Of a stretch of DNA of 64,000 nt, positions 41,726 to 51,482 are shown piece after piece. The stretch covers positions 1 to 64,000 of the forward strand of contig CAJQJX010000040.1 of assembly GCA_905478795.1 (NCBI GenBank). Reading direction: 5' to 3'. How positions within the stretch are numbered: position 1 is the stretch's first letter; the number at the start of each line of letters is the position of its first letter. The translations under genes and the position numbers were made by a program. The notes beneath the pieces are model-generated. The model was not told the DNA's origin, made no database searches, and saw only the letters and a list, made by a program, of their open reading frames with translations. This DNA comes from an uncultured Flavobacteriales bacterium. Its GTDB lineage: Bacteria; Bacteroidota; Bacteroidia; Flavobacteriales_D; Sanyastnellaceae.

Positions 41726-44711
41726 AGGCATTCTTGAGGGAGAGGGTCAACATGAAAACAAGGGTGGTTCCCCATAAGACCATCCAGTTCCCCCAGCTTT
41801 TTGGCATCACACGTTGGCCAAAGCGTGATTTGGAAGCATGAAATGCGCCGAGTCCAGGCCATTCCGGCGCCGCGTACAAGGCGTCCTTTGTGTTGATGAT
41901 TTGGTTTTGGTAGACGGAAAAACCTTGGTTGAGAACCTGGTCTTGTGTCGTCCAATCAATGAGGACCTGGTTGTATTGCGCTTCCTTAATGGCCTTCCCC
42001 TTTTCAGGGTCGTCCCATCCTTTCTTCCTCAGGACATCGTCCTTCCGGTTCTTTGACGCCCGCCATTTGTTGCGTTGCACTTGGCGGTACTGTTCGAGCT
42101 CATCCAATAGGATCGCCATCTCAGCTTCGTCGATGCCGTCTTCGAACCTGGCGTTTACGTCAATGTCTCCCCGCTCAAACACAGCGTTCCATTCCGCGGC
42201 GACGGTGCGCAGCGCCTCGGCATTGCCTTGGTGGGCCTGGGTAATCTGGCGGACCATCTCAGGATGCCAGCGGTCTCGCAGAAAGGCAGATTGCGCTAAG
42301 GATTCGTTGGCATTGAGCAATGCAGCAGCATATTCTGTTTCTGCAGAATAAAGGGTGGTCAGCGCTTCAAAACCCCATCGGCTGATCATGACCTGCCCTA
42401 TGGGTGATACTCCAGAAGGTCTGGAAATACTGGGGTTGAGTTGGTCAAAAGTGACGATGGCGCCACCGAGCATGAGCTGCGGTATGATGAACAATGGGAT
42501 GGCGAGGTATATGACGCGGACGCTGTTGAATAAGAGCGAGATGATCAAGCCAAACATATTGGCGCAAGCGGCCACCGAAAACAGGGTGAACCAGTAGGCC
42601 AAAAATTGTCCAGGCAACTCCAGAATCACATAAGAGGCCATGGCGAACAGTAGGGTTTGCACAGCCGAAATACCAAACAAAACACTGCATTTGGCAGTGA
42701 GGTATGCCGCCCAATTCAGTCTGAGGTTGTGCTCCCGCTTGCGCATGAGACGGTCCCGAAACAACTCTTCAGCACTCACAGTGAGCCCCATGAAAATGGC
42801 CACGATGACCGCGATGAAGAGAAAATGCGGGATGTTCGTGGCCTGCCCAAAGCTATATCCACTCCCGTCTTCTGTAGAACGCAGGATGAAAGCCAGCAAA
42901 ACTGCCAGCAAAGGAGCTTCGATTAGATTGATGAGCAGGTACTGCCTGTTCTTCCACTTACGGGTGAGATCCCGGGTGCTTTGGATGGACCATTGCCGCC
43001 ACCAACTTGGCGGCTTTAGTCCCTGAGGAGCCGCTGGTGTGTTGTCGTCTTTGCTGTAACGCGACATCTCCTCCTCCACTTTGGGCACAAGGAGGACATT
43101 GTAAAAGTCATTCCACTCTTTGGGGCTGATGCGCCGCTGTCCTGTGGATTTACCGCGCCCATCCAAAACCGGCACATCGATGATGTCGAAAATCTGCTCG
43201 GGGTTGACATGGCCACACATGTTGCATGCGACTTTGTCGGCCTCAAAATGATTGACGATGGTTCTGAAGTGTGTGAGGGCATCCAAGGGCCGCCCCGTAA
43301 AAACGGGATATCCGCCGTGGTCGAGCACCCAGAGCGCGTCGAAGCTTCGAAAAATGTCGCCACTGGGCTGGTGGATGACGGCGATGACCAGTGTTCCATT
43401 GTAGGTCATCTGTTTGAGCAAGTCCATCAGCAATTCTGAGTCCTTGCTGCTCAATCCACTCGTGGGCTCGTCTACCAACAGCACCCTTGGTCCACGGACC
43501 AACTCCATGGCGATGTTGAGCCTTTTGCGCTGGCCCCCACTGATGGTTTTGTGCAAAGCGTCCCCCACAGGGAGGTCGCGGGCTTCCCACAGTCCCAATT
43601 GCTGCAGGCAAGCCTCAACCCGCTGTTGGCATTGCGCCCGATTCTCATCGGCGAAGGCCAGCCGCGCGGCATAAAACAGGTTTTCACCGACGGTCAATTC
43701 CGGAAGCAAATGGTCTTCTTGTGGAACAAGCCCGATCCAAGAGCGCGCGGCTTCATCGGCTACCGGTATCCCATCCAATGTGATGTTTCCAAAGGTGGGT
43801 GACTCGGTGCCCGCTAAGAGGTTGAGCAGGGTTGACTTTCCCGATCCGCTTGCCCCCATGACCCCCACCAACATGCCTGAGCGCGCTTGGGTGCGGAAAG
43901 GGTGCAAGGCTTGCTTTTCTGGATAATGAAACCAATGGCTGACCTCGTTGATTTCCAAAGCCAACTCTGGAATGTTCTCCTCCTCCATAAAGGAGCGTTG
44001 GATGTCCACAAAGTGCAATGGCGCCGTTCCCGGGTGACGCAAGGTGGAACCCGGCGTAAAGGGCTGTGTTCGGTTGGGGTCGAGTGGCTCGCCATTCAGT
44101 TGGACCGTGCCTGCTCCGAGAGGTCGCACGAAGACCACCTGAGACTCAGGGTGTCTAAAGCAGGCCAATGCAGTGGTCCAGCCGGCCTTGACCACGCCAC
44201 CAAGCTGTGGTTGGTCACCGATCAGAAACGCTTCGTGATAACGCTGCGTCATCACGGGCCATGACGCGGTGTCAAAAACCAATGTTTCGTAGCACCGCTT
44301 CTCCCCTTCTCGTATTCCAAAAACATCGGCTACGAGGTCGATCAATTCCCGTCCCAAGCCATCTTGCTCGCCACTGCTCGGCAACATGGCGTGCTCAAAT
44401 TCGAGCATGCGCAAGAAAACGAGGGCCTTTTCAATGGCTTGAAGGTCACGGTTGATGTCGGTGCAGGTGCGCAGCACTTTGGTTGACCGCAATGCGGTGC
44501 GCTTGAGGCCAGCCCGTTCTCTGGACTCTATCGCTCCTCCTTGGGTCTCCAAGTAGCCTTCAAAAACACTGAGCCATTCAGTAACCGCCCCTTTGGGCAG
44601 CCGGCTTCTCAGAAAATGGGCGACGACTTCTCGGCCTTTTTCCAAGCCTTCTTCCCTCAAAGTGATGAGGGCAAACAGGCGCATCAAGGCGTCTAAAATG
44701 TGACGGCTCAT
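41694..44711 (-). CDS. ABCG-type transporter fusion (ATPase plus permease) with unusual N-terminal region
   Basis: A 1005-residue half-transporter with reversed (NBD-TMD) order. An N-terminal 60-residue helical segment (DALMRLFALITLREEGLEKG) looks like a TerB-type domain, followed by about 180 residues of unclear fold. The ATPase has Walker A GASGSGKSTLL, signature ISGGQRKRLN and Walker B LLVDEPTSGLSS (about 275-480). A permease of about six hydrophobic segments follows, with a long soluble loop near the C-terminus. It probably exports a lipid, drug or cell-surface component. It is followed by a lipoprotein gene upstream on the same strand (42 bp). Confidence 0.82.
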   Translation of the reverse strand: MSRHILDALMRLFALITLREEGLEKGREVVAHFLRSRLPKGAVTEWLSVFEGYLETQGGAIESRERAGLKRTALRSTKVLRTCTDINRDLQAIEKALVFLRMLEFEHAMLPSSGEQDGLGRELIDLVADVFGIREGEKRCYETLVFDTASWPVMTQRYHEAFLIGDQPQLGGVVKAGWTTALACFRHPESQVVFVRPLGAGTVQLNGEPLDPNRTQPFTPGSTLRHPGTAPLHFVDIQRSFMEEENIPELALEINEVSHWFHYPEKQALHPFRTQARSGMLVGVMGASGSGKSTLLNLLAGTESPTFGNITLDGIPVADEAARSWIGLVPQEDHLLPELTVGENLFYAARLAFADENRAQCQQRVEACLQQLGLWEARDLPVGDALHKTISGGQRKRLNIAMELVRGPRVLLVDEPTSGLSSKDSELLMDLLKQMTYNGTLVIAVIHQPSGDIFRSFDALWVLDHGGYPVFTGRPLDALTHFRTIVNHFEADKVACNMCGHVNPEQIFDIIDVPVLDGRGKSTGQRRISPKEWNDFYNVLLVPKVEEEMSRYSKDDNTPAAPQGLKPPSWWRQWSIQSTRDLTRKWKNRQYLLINLIEAPLLAVLLAFILRSTEDGSGYSFGQATNIPHFLFIAVIVAIFMGLTVSAEELFRDRLMRKREHNLRLNWAAYLTAKCSVLFGISAVQTLLFAMASYVILELPGQFLAYWFTLFSVAACANMFGLIISLLFNSVRVIYLAIPLFIIPQLMLGGAIVTFDQLNPSISRPSGVSPIGQVMISRWGFEALTTLYSAETEYAAALLNANESLAQSAFLRDRWHPEMVRQITQAHQGNAEALRTVAAEWNAVFERGDIDVNARFEDGIDEAEMAILLDELEQYRQVQRNKWRASKNRKDDVLRKKGWDDPEKGKAIKEAQYNQVLIDWTTQDQVLNQGFSVYQNQIINTKDALYAAPEWPGLGAFHASKSRFGQRVMPKSWGNWMVLWGTTLVFMLTLSLKNAFRLRGRSQRI

Positions 44712-44753
44712 CGTTGATTAAGTGGGCGAAATACAGGCCGTAAGGCCTGAAGG

Positions 44754-46292
44754 TTATTGACGCTCGTAGCACCCTTTGTCGGGTGCGGATCCGACAACGC
44801 GGGGCAAGCCGTCGAGGTCGGTGGACAAAAAGGGAAACCCTGCGGGGATGCCCAGCCCATTCCATTGGCTGTTGCCGCTAATGATGTGGAAGTCTCTGTT
44901 AAAGACGTCCGCAAAGGGCGGCGCTTCGTCGAGGCTGCTTTCCTCAATCCAATCGGCTGCACCGAAATCATCCATTTCCACCGCACAACCGCGGATGAGC
45001 AGGTCATTGTCATTGCCCTCAAGGTCGACGACCAATTCATCGAAATCTTGCAGTCCCGCATTGTTTCCCCACATCACGCAGTTCAGGAATCGAGATTCGG
45101 TCAAAGGCCTGATTTGCAGATTGCCCGATGCGTCTTCGTAATGGTCGTTGATCAACACGGTTGGCGTGCTGCGCGTGCCATCTGACCAATAGTTGGCAAA
45201 GGTGCTGTGGGTGAACCGGTAGCGCCCTCCCACGGTGAATGCGGCGCAGGCTTGAGCACAGTCGTACAGCAGGAGGTTGGTTCCGTCAATGTGCGCCCCT
45301 TGGGCCAAAAGACCAATGCCGCTCATATTGTGGATGATGCAGTTCTCCATGTTGAGCGCAGCCCCTCCGGCATTGCCTGTGGTGTCTACCTGCACGCCAA
45401 TGGTGCCATTGCGCAGAACGGCATGTCGCATGGTGCTTCCAACGGAGCCGTAGAGCCAGATGCCGCCTCCCAGAATGCTGGCTTGGGCCACGCCAAATTC
45501 GGTTTGGATCAAGGTGTCCACTTGAATGCCCCATTGACCCGGTATGTCGTCATATTCAGGCTCGAGTCGGTCGCCTTCAAAAGTGACTTCTTGGCCCAGT
45601 TCCCCATTGACTTCAAGAACGCCACGGTCCACATAAATGCCGCCTCCAGCATGGACATGCACAGCGCAGCCCGCTTCAATGGTCAAGTTGCAATCCGGGG
45701 CCACCCCTACCACTCCATAGATGACATGCGGGCGCTGAGCGGACCAAATGTCATTGCAAGGAAGCGTAGACAGCCCTCCTGGCGAACCGTGAAAGAAGGC
45801 ATCTTGCCCCCAAGCCAGCAATTCGGCATATTGACTAAAGCCATTGACTGTTACCCTGATGCGGTCCTTGACTATAAACGGAAGGTTCACGTCTTCTGGG
45901 TCGACTGTCACTTCTACAAAGACGTAGATGGAGTCGCCTTCTTCTAGAACAAGTCCGCTGGCACTGGGCCCCGGAATGCCATCAATGTTGACCCTGAATT
46001 CGCTGCCGTTGCCATCTTCAAGGGTGACGTCCTCTAAGAGAATGCGCCCAGGACTTTCATTGACAATGCGCAGGGCTTGACTGGCACTGCCTATCGACGT
46101 AAAGACAGTGTCAAACCACAAGGTGTCCTGGCTAAATGAAACCCGAGCATCTGCGCCGAGGTAATATTTATCGCCTTGACAACCCGTGCCGGTGACCATG
46201 AAGCCCAAGAGGACGGCCACTGCACCGAGGGTCCACATCCACGTTTTGGAGGGAGCACTTTCGATTGCTTGAAGGTTGTTCGTTTGGAACAT
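44754..46292 (-). CDS. Lipoprotein with right-handed beta-helix repeats
   Basis: A 512-residue exported lipoprotein. The N-terminal signal (LLGFMVTGTGC) ends in a lipobox-like Cys, followed by an N-terminal domain of about 100 residues and a beta-helix region of repeated turns with NLTIEAGCAVHVHAGGGIYV, GVQVDTTGNAGGAALNMEN and similar. Beta-helix lipoproteins are often surface polysaccharide binders or degraders, but no catalytic motif is visible. A TAGTTTCG element lies 4 nt before the ATG. The start at 46292 is close to alkA's divergent start (44 bp). Confidence 0.82.
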   Translation of the reverse strand: MFQTNNLQAIESAPSKTWMWTLGAVAVLLGFMVTGTGCQGDKYYLGADARVSFSQDTLWFDTVFTSIGSASQALRIVNESPGRILLEDVTLEDGNGSEFRVNIDGIPGPSASGLVLEEGDSIYVFVEVTVDPEDVNLPFIVKDRIRVTVNGFSQYAELLAWGQDAFFHGSPGGLSTLPCNDIWSAQRPHVIYGVVGVAPDCNLTIEAGCAVHVHAGGGIYVDRGVLEVNGELGQEVTFEGDRLEPEYDDIPGQWGIQVDTLIQTEFGVAQASILGGGIWLYGSVGSTMRHAVLRNGTIGVQVDTTGNAGGAALNMENCIIHNMSGIGLLAQGAHIDGTNLLLYDCAQACAAFTVGGRYRFTHSTFANYWSDGTRSTPTVLINDHYEDASGNLQIRPLTESRFLNCVMWGNNAGLQDFDELVVDLEGNDNDLLIRGCAVEMDDFGAADWIEESSLDEAPPFADVFNRDFHIISGNSQWNGLGIPAGFPFLSTDLDGLPRVVGSAPDKGCYERQ

Positions 46293-46336
46293 GTTGCGAA
46301 ACTAAGGCTGAGAGCCGGGTCCTTAACTTATCGGCC

Positions 46337-46990
46337 ATGGCCAATACAGCGCTGAACTCAACATTGTCACAATATGACGCGGATTGGACGTGGAGCGAAG
46401 CACGGGGTCATTTTGAAAGTGTAGACCCTGAATTTCATGCGGTGGTGTCGCGGTTGGATGACCCCATTGATGTTGAGCGACGTTCGGCTTTTGAAAGTCT
46501 GGCGCGCGCCATTATAGGCCAGCAATTGAGCACCAAAGCAGCCCAGACCATTTGGGGCCGGTTCGTGGCGTTGCACGGGCTGGAATTGACAGCTGAGGGT
46601 GTGCTTTCGTTTTCGGCTGAAATGCACCGTGCCGCTGGCGTCAGTGGTCAGAAACATGGCTATCTGCAGGATTTGGCACGGCATTACACGGACAACCCCG
46701 ATATGTTTGACGCGGTAGAATCTGCGGATGATGCTGCGATAGTGTCGTCTTGGACAACAGTAAAAGGCCTGGGCCCTTGGACGGTTCAAATGCACTTGAT
46801 GTTCCAACTGAGGCGGCCCGATGTCTTCCCAGTAGACGATTTGGGAATACGCCGATCAATGGAACGCACGTTGGGCATTGCCAAAGACGCGCCAAAATCA
46901 GTGTACACAAAACGGGCCCTTCAATGGGGCCCGTTTCGTACTGCGGCAAGCCGCTTTTTATGGGATAACCTGGACAATCAGCCCAAGTAA
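46337..46990 (+). CDS. DNA-3-methyladenine glycosylase II-like protein
   Basis: A 217-residue base-excision repair glycosylase of the HhH-GPD superfamily. The helix-hairpin-helix reads [15 protein letters not shown] and the catalytic Asp lies in [13 protein letters not shown] 46337 (MANTALNST) is preferred to an earlier start inside the divergent lipoprotein gene. It removes alkylated purines from DNA in the cytoplasm. The 3' end overlaps the rpoD stop by 13 bp and contains a hairpin that seems to serve as rpoD's terminator. Confidence 0.88.
   Translation: MANTALNSTLSQYDADWTWSEARGHFESVDPEFHAVVSRLDDPIDVERRSAFESLARAIIGQQLSTKAAQTIWGRFVALHGLELTAEGVLSFSAEMHRAAGVSGQKHGYLQDLARHYTDNPDMFDAVESADDAAIVSSWTTVKGLGPWTVQMHLMFQLRRPDVFPVDDLGIRRSMERTLGIAKDAPKSVYTKRALQWGPFRTAASRFLWDNLDNQPK
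46910..46936 (-). terminator. rpoD terminator hairpin inside alkA
   Basis: A perfect 10-bp stem (aaacgggccc / gggcccgttt) with a 7-nt loop. Reading on the minus strand the stem is followed by a short T-rich tail (TTTTGTG). It lies 42 bp after the rpoD stop, wholly within the alkA coding sequence. Confidence 0.7.
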
Positions 46991-47847
46991 GATTTCAAGA
47001 TGCGGCTGCGGCTGGTGTGCTTGAGCCTGCGAATGGCTTTTTCCTTGATCTGTCTCACGCGTTCACGTGTTAGGTCAAAGCGTTCACCGATTTCTTCAAG
47101 GGTGAGGGGGTGCTCTCCTCCGAGTCCGAAGTAGAGACGGACTACATCAGCTTCACGGCTGGTCAGGGTTTGAAGTGACCGTTCGATTTCTTTTCTCAAA
47201 GACTCGGTGATCAATACCGTGTCTGGCGAAGGCGTGTCATTGGTCTGCAGTACGTCATACATCGTACTGGAGCTTTCGTCGCCGTCTTTGAGCGGCGCGT
47301 CCATAGAGACGTGACGTCCGGCGTTCTTCAAGCTTTGCTTGACCTCGTCGAGTGTCATGTCCAGTACTTCAGCCAGTTCTGCTGGAGTTGGAGGGCGCTC
47401 AAACTCTTGTTCGAGACGGGCGAATGCCTTGTTGATTTTGTTGATCGAACCAATCTTGTTCAGGGGCAAACGCACAATACGGGACTGCTCAGCGAGTGCC
47501 TGCAGAATGCTTTGACGAATCCACCAAACGGCGTAGGAGATGAACTTAAATCCGCGGGTTTCATCGAAACGCTGAGCGGCTTTGATCAAACCCAAGTTTC
47601 CTTCGTTGATCAGGTCAGGCAACGACAGGCCTTGGTTCTGGTACTGTTTTGAGACCGATACCACGAAACGCAAGTTGGCTTTGGTCATCTTCTCCAAGGC
47701 GACTTGGTCACCTTGCTTGATGCGGCGGGCCAGTTCGACCTCCTCTTCAGCAGTGATCAAATCGACTCGGCCGATTTCCTGAAGATACTTGTCGAGTGAT
47801 GCGGTCTCCCTGTTGGTGACCTGTTTCGTGATTTTTAGCTGTCTCAT
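46978..47847 (-). CDS. rpoD: Primary RNA polymerase sigma factor
   Basis: A 289-residue sigma-70 of the short Bacteroidota type. Regions in order: 1.2/2 ([49 protein letters not shown] split across the helix), region 2.4 ([15 protein letters not shown]), region 3 and region 4 HTH ([22 protein letters not shown]). It lacks the long N-terminal region 1.1 of proteobacterial RpoD, as expected. It lies 78 bp after pnp, with its own promoter-like TACGTTTG and a 10-bp hairpin in between. It sits at the end of the conserved accD-rpsO-pnp-rpoD block. Confidence 0.97.
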   Translation of the reverse strand: MRQLKITKQVTNRETASLDKYLQEIGRVDLITAEEEVELARRIKQGDQVALEKMTKANLRFVVSVSKQYQNQGLSLPDLINEGNLGLIKAAQRFDETRGFKFISYAVWWIRQSILQALAEQSRIVRLPLNKIGSINKINKAFARLEQEFERPPTPAELAEVLDMTLDEVKQSLKNAGRHVSMDAPLKDGDESSSTMYDVLQTNDTPSPDTVLITESLRKEIERSLQTLTSREADVVRLYFGLGGEHPLTLEEIGERFDLTRERVRQIKEKAIRRLKHTSRSRILKSYLG

Positions 47848-47872
47848 GGGCGTTGCGTTTCAGGAATTGAAA

Positions 47873-47897
47873 GAGAGGAAGGCGGTTCCTTCCTCTC
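47873..47897 (-). other. 10-bp hairpin between pnp and rpoD
   Basis: gagaggaagg / ccttcctctc with a 5-nt loop. It may be the pnp terminator (followed on the minus strand by only TTTC) or, if the -7 element at 47901-47908 is used, a hairpin at the very 5' end of rpoD mRNA. Confidence 0.6.
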
Positions 47898-47900
47898 CTT

Positions 47901-47908
47901 CAAACGTA
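47901..47908 (-). promoter_or_regulatory. -7 element TACGTTTG of rpoD
   Basis: An exact TAnnTTTG match on the minus strand, 53 nt before the rpoD start codon. No TTG is visible at the -33 distance. Confidence 0.5.
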
Positions 47909-47925
47909 TTTTTTGGTCATTCGTT

Positions 47926-50058
47926 TCACTCAGGCTTCGGAAGAAGCACTTTTCTGCTCAATTTGAGCTTTCCAGAGCGAGGATCGCGACCGGTGACTTT
48001 GAACTTCACAAGGTCTCCTTCGTTGATGACGTCAGTGACTTCATTGACGCGGCCATGCTCCAATTCAGAGATGTGGAGGAGTCCGTCCTGACCAGGAATG
48101 ATCTCAACGAATGCGCCGTATGGCATGACAGTCTTGACCTGTCCCTCATAAACCTCCCCAACTTCAACAGTCGGTGGGAATGCGATGGCACGGATACGGG
48201 CTACAGCGGCATCAATTTTTTGCTTGTTGTCGCCTGAAACTTCAACGAGTCCTTTACCGTCGGCATCTTCAATAGAGACATTGGCACCTGTGGTGTCCTG
48301 TATCTCGTTGATGATTTTACCTCCTGGGCCGATGATGGGACCAATGGCTTCAGCGGGAACTTCGAAGGATACGATCCGTGGAGCGTGGTCCTTGTAGTCG
48401 TCGCGGTGCGTGTCCATGGTCTTGAGCATCTCACCCAAGATGTGTGCACGTCCGTCTTTGGCTTGATGCAGGGCTTCTGTCAATTGTGCAAAGGACAATC
48501 CCTTGACCTTGATGTCCATTTGACAAGCCGTGATGCCTTCGGATGTACCCGTGACCTTAAAGTCCATGTCTCCGAGGTGGTCCTCGTCACCGAGGATGTC
48601 GCTCAAGACAGCGTACTTGCCAGTCTCTTGGTCGGTGATCAATCCCATCGCGATGCCACTAACGGGGCGCTTCATTGGGATTCCACCATCCATCATGGCC
48701 AGCGTTCCGGCACATACAGTGGCCATAGAGCTGGAGCCATTAGACTCGAGGATTTCACTGACCAAACGAATGGTATATGGACATTCCTCGATGGGGGGCA
48801 ACATGGGCTTGAGTGCGCGCAACGCAAGGTTTCCGTGGCCAATCTCACGGCGGCTGGTTCCACGAATGGGACGGGCTTCACCGGTTGAGAATGGGGGGAA
48901 GTTGTAGTGCAGCAAGAACTTTTCGGTCTTGCGCACAAGGGCGTTGTCAATCAGCTGCTCGTCGTCCTTGGTGCCCAAGGTCAACGTGGTCAGGCTTTGC
49001 GTCTCTCCACGGGTGAAGATGGCAGATCCGTGTGTGGTTGGCAGGTAATCGACTTCGCACCAGATGGGACGAATGTCTGTGGTACCACGTCCATCCAAAC
49101 GAATGCCTTCGTTCAGCAACAGGTCACGAATGGCCTTCTTTTGTGTGCCCTTGATGTAGTCGCGGAGCATGTATTGCTTTGCCGTCTTCTCTTCGTCGGA
49201 CATGGTGGCCAAAAAGGCCTCCTTGATGGACTTGAAAGACTTGCCGCGCTCCTCCTTGGAGCCCGCGTTCTTGGCAGCGTCGTAATACTGCTGGTACATC
49301 TCGTCATGGATGCGCTGCTTCAATGCGGCGTCCTGCTTCTCGTGCTCATATTCACGCTTGGGTGAAGAACCGGGCACTTCTGCAGCCATGTCAAGTTGAG
49401 CTTGGCATTGCTTCTGAATGGCGACGTGAGCGGCTTCAATGGCACCCACCATCTCCTCTTCGGAAACTTCATTCATCTCCCCTTCCACCATCACGATGCT
49501 GTCCATCGAGCCGGCGATCATCATGTCCATGTCGGCCTCCTCGAGTTGAGCGTAGGTCGGGTTGATGACAAATGAGCCATTGACCCGTGCGACGCGCACT
49601 TCTGAAATCGGACCATCAAATGGAATGTCGCTGACTGCCAAGGCTGCGGAAGCGGCCAATCCAGCGAGGCTGTCTGGCATGTTCTCCTTGTCTGCGGACA
49701 TCAGTTGGATCATGACCTGCGTCTCCGAGTGGTAATCACTTGGGAAAGTGGGGCGCAGGGCACGGTCCACAAGGCGCATGACCAAGATTTCTGTGTCGCT
49801 TGGTCGGGCTTCTCTTTTGAAGAAGCCACCTGGGAAGCGGCCTGTAGAGGCATACTTCTCGCGATAGTCCACAGTCAGGGGGAGAAAGTCGACACCTTCA
49901 GAGGCGTCATAGTTGCTGACCGCAGCAGCGAGCAGCATGGTGTCGCCTTGGCGCACAACCACACTTCCGTGGGCTTGCTTGGCGAGCTTTCCAGTCTCAA
50001 TTGTGACTGGGCGACCATCACCTAAATCGATGGTCTTGGTTACAATGTTCAGTTCCAT
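47926..50058 (-). CDS. pnp: Polynucleotide phosphorylase
   Basis: A 710-residue 3'-5' phosphorolytic exoribonuclease. Two RNase PH domains (about 10-220 and 310-545) flank a helical domain; KH ([12 protein letters not shown]) and S1 ([19 protein letters not shown]) follow. The first RNase PH copy shows [13 protein letters not shown] and the second [15 protein letters not shown] 50058 (MELNIVTK) is chosen; an upstream start at 50094 lacks support. It follows rpsO in the classic rpsO-pnp order and degrades mRNA in the cytoplasm; autoregulation through the leader is known elsewhere, but not shown here. Confidence 0.97.
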   Translation of the reverse strand: MELNIVTKTIDLGDGRPVTIETGKLAKQAHGSVVVRQGDTMLLAAAVSNYDASEGVDFLPLTVDYREKYASTGRFPGGFFKREARPSDTEILVMRLVDRALRPTFPSDYHSETQVMIQLMSADKENMPDSLAGLAASAALAVSDIPFDGPISEVRVARVNGSFVINPTYAQLEEADMDMMIAGSMDSIVMVEGEMNEVSEEEMVGAIEAAHVAIQKQCQAQLDMAAEVPGSSPKREYEHEKQDAALKQRIHDEMYQQYYDAAKNAGSKEERGKSFKSIKEAFLATMSDEEKTAKQYMLRDYIKGTQKKAIRDLLLNEGIRLDGRGTTDIRPIWCEVDYLPTTHGSAIFTRGETQSLTTLTLGTKDDEQLIDNALVRKTEKFLLHYNFPPFSTGEARPIRGTSRREIGHGNLALRALKPMLPPIEECPYTIRLVSEILESNGSSSMATVCAGTLAMMDGGIPMKRPVSGIAMGLITDQETGKYAVLSDILGDEDHLGDMDFKVTGTSEGITACQMDIKVKGLSFAQLTEALHQAKDGRAHILGEMLKTMDTHRDDYKDHAPRIVSFEVPAEAIGPIIGPGGKIINEIQDTTGANVSIEDADGKGLVEVSGDNKQKIDAAVARIRAIAFPPTVEVGEVYEGQVKTVMPYGAFVEIIPGQDGLLHISELEHGRVNEVTDVINEGDLVKFKVTGRDPRSGKLKLSRKVLLPKPE

Positions 50059-50183
50059 AAAGGAGTTGTCAATTCGGGCACCCGTAAAGACCACGGGGCA
50101 TTTCCCCGCAGGTTATTCAGTTTAGAACCCTGCGACCGAATGCCCGTGCCGCTAGGTTGTAGTACATGCTAGGACCTCCCCGA

Positions 50184-50453
50184 TTAACGACGGAGGCCGA
50201 GATCCTTGACGATGGCGCGGTAGCGCTCAATGTCTTTGCGCATGAGGTAGTCCAACAAACGGCGACGCTTTCCGACCAAAGTGATCAGTGAACGTTGGGT
50301 GTTGACGTCTTTTCTGTTCAACTTCAAGTGCTCAGTCAAGTGAGCGATTCGGAAGGAGAACATGGCAATTTGCCCTTCGGCGCTGCCTGTGTCTTGTGCG
50401 TTCTTGCCATACTTGGCAAAGAACTCTTGCTTTTTCTCTGGAGAGAGGTACAT
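50184..50453 (-). CDS. rpsO: 30S ribosomal protein S15
   Basis: An 89-residue helical ribosomal protein that binds 16S rRNA early in 30S assembly. The start is MYLSPEKKQEFF at 50453; an upstream extension is rejected. Motifs: GSAEGQIAMFSFRIAHLTEHL and GKRRRLLDYLMRKD. It lies between accD and pnp in the standard Bacteroidota order, with its own strong promoter at 50501-50531. The mRNA leader forms a short hairpin. Confidence 0.97.
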   Translation of the reverse strand: MYLSPEKKQEFFAKYGKNAQDTGSAEGQIAMFSFRIAHLTEHLKLNRKDVNTQRSLITLVGKRRRLLDYLMRKDIERYRAIVKDLGLRR

Positions 50454-50483
50454 GTTGAAATCTCTTGGATGTTCGTTATGCTG

Positions 50484-50496
50484 CCTGATTTTCAGG
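50484..50496 (-). promoter_or_regulatory. Leader hairpin of rpsO
   Basis: cctga-aaa-tcagg on the minus strand, a 5-bp stem with a 3-nt loop directly after the predicted transcription start of rpsO. A role in S15 autoregulation is possible but not shown. Confidence 0.3.
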
Positions 50497-50500
50497 GGTG

Positions 50501-50531
50501 CAAAAATAGGTTGGGACCGGCGATTGAGCAA
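50501..50531 (-). promoter_or_regulatory. Promoter of rpsO (TTG-N20-TATTTTTG)
   Basis: An exact -7 TATTTTTG with a TTG exactly 20 nt upstream, the full Bacteroidota sigma-70 consensus. It ends 47 bp before the start codon. It is the best-formed promoter I found in the window. Confidence 0.7.
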
Positions 50532-50548
50532 GCCTTATCCCAACAGAA

Positions 50549-51460
50549 TCAGTCCGTCAGCATGCTCACGAGGGCAGACAGCTCCCCTTGCAATTTGCTG
50601 CGGTGAACAATGCGGTCCACAAATCCATGCTCAAGCAGGAATTCAGCACGCTGAAATCCTGATGGCAAGTCCTTTCCAATGGTCTCTTTGACCACCCTGG
50701 GTCCGGCAAAGCCAATCAGCGCATTCGGCTCGGCCAAATGGAGGTCGCCAAGCATGGCAAAAGAAGCGGTGACACCACCTGTTGTGGGGTCTGTCAAAAT
50801 ACAGATGTAAGGCAGCCCCGCTTTCGATAGAAGGCTCAACTTGGCGCTGGTCTTGGCCATTTGCATGAGCGAGAAGCCAGCCTCCATCATTCGGGCGCCA
50901 CCGGATTTTGTAATGCACACAAAAGGCAACCCGTTTTTGATGGCGTAGTCAATGGCCCGGGCGATTTTTTCACCCACCACTGAGCCCATAGAGCCTCCGA
51001 TAAAACTGAAGTCCATGCAGCTGATGACCATGGTTTTTCCAGCAACCTCCCCTACTCCTGTGCGCAAAGCGTCTTTCAACCCCGTTTTTTCCATGGAGGA
51101 CTCCAACCGGGCTTCGTAATCCTTGGTGTCTTTAAAGCCCAAGGGGTTGGCCGACATCATTTTGGCTTGAAGCTCTCTGAACTTCCCTCCATCAAACAGA
51201 ATGTTGAAGTAAGCAGCGGAACCGATGCGCTCATGGTGGTCACAATGACCACACACCCATAGATTCTCCGCGTGCTCGGGTGTAGCGATGACCGTTTTGC
51301 AGGAAGGACATTTGTACCAATTGCCTTCGGGAATCTCCTTCTTTTCGGCGGTTTTGGTCGTGATGCCCTCCTTCATTCGGCGGAACCAACCCAATTCGCC
51401 CGCATCTGCGTTCTCGGCTTCCTTAGGTTGGACTTTGGGCTGCTGGTCTTTCTCTGCCAT
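50549..51460 (-). CDS. accD: Acetyl-CoA carboxylase carboxyltransferase subunit beta
   Basis: A 303-residue subunit of acetyl-CoA carboxylase, producing malonyl-CoA for fatty-acid synthesis. The N-terminal four-Cys zinc ribbon (YKCPSCK ... VCGHC) and carboxyltransferase motifs [21 protein letters not shown] and [13 protein letters not shown] are present. ATG 51460 (MAEKDQQPK) is chosen over a long upstream extension into the Omp85 gene. TAAATTCG at 51467-51474 lies 6 nt before the start. It heads the conserved accD-rpsO-pnp-rpoD block. Confidence 0.96.
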   Translation of the reverse strand: MAEKDQQPKVQPKEAENADAGELGWFRRMKEGITTKTAEKKEIPEGNWYKCPSCKTVIATPEHAENLWVCGHCDHHERIGSAAYFNILFDGGKFRELQAKMMSANPLGFKDTKDYEARLESSMEKTGLKDALRTGVGEVAGKTMVISCMDFSFIGGSMGSVVGEKIARAIDYAIKNGLPFVCITKSGGARMMEAGFSLMQMAKTSAKLSLLSKAGLPYICILTDPTTGGVTASFAMLGDLHLAEPNALIGFAGPRVVKETIGKDLPSGFQRAEFLLEHGFVDRIVHRSKLQGELSALVSMLTD

Positions 51461-51482
51461 AGGGCGCGAATTTAAACCACCT

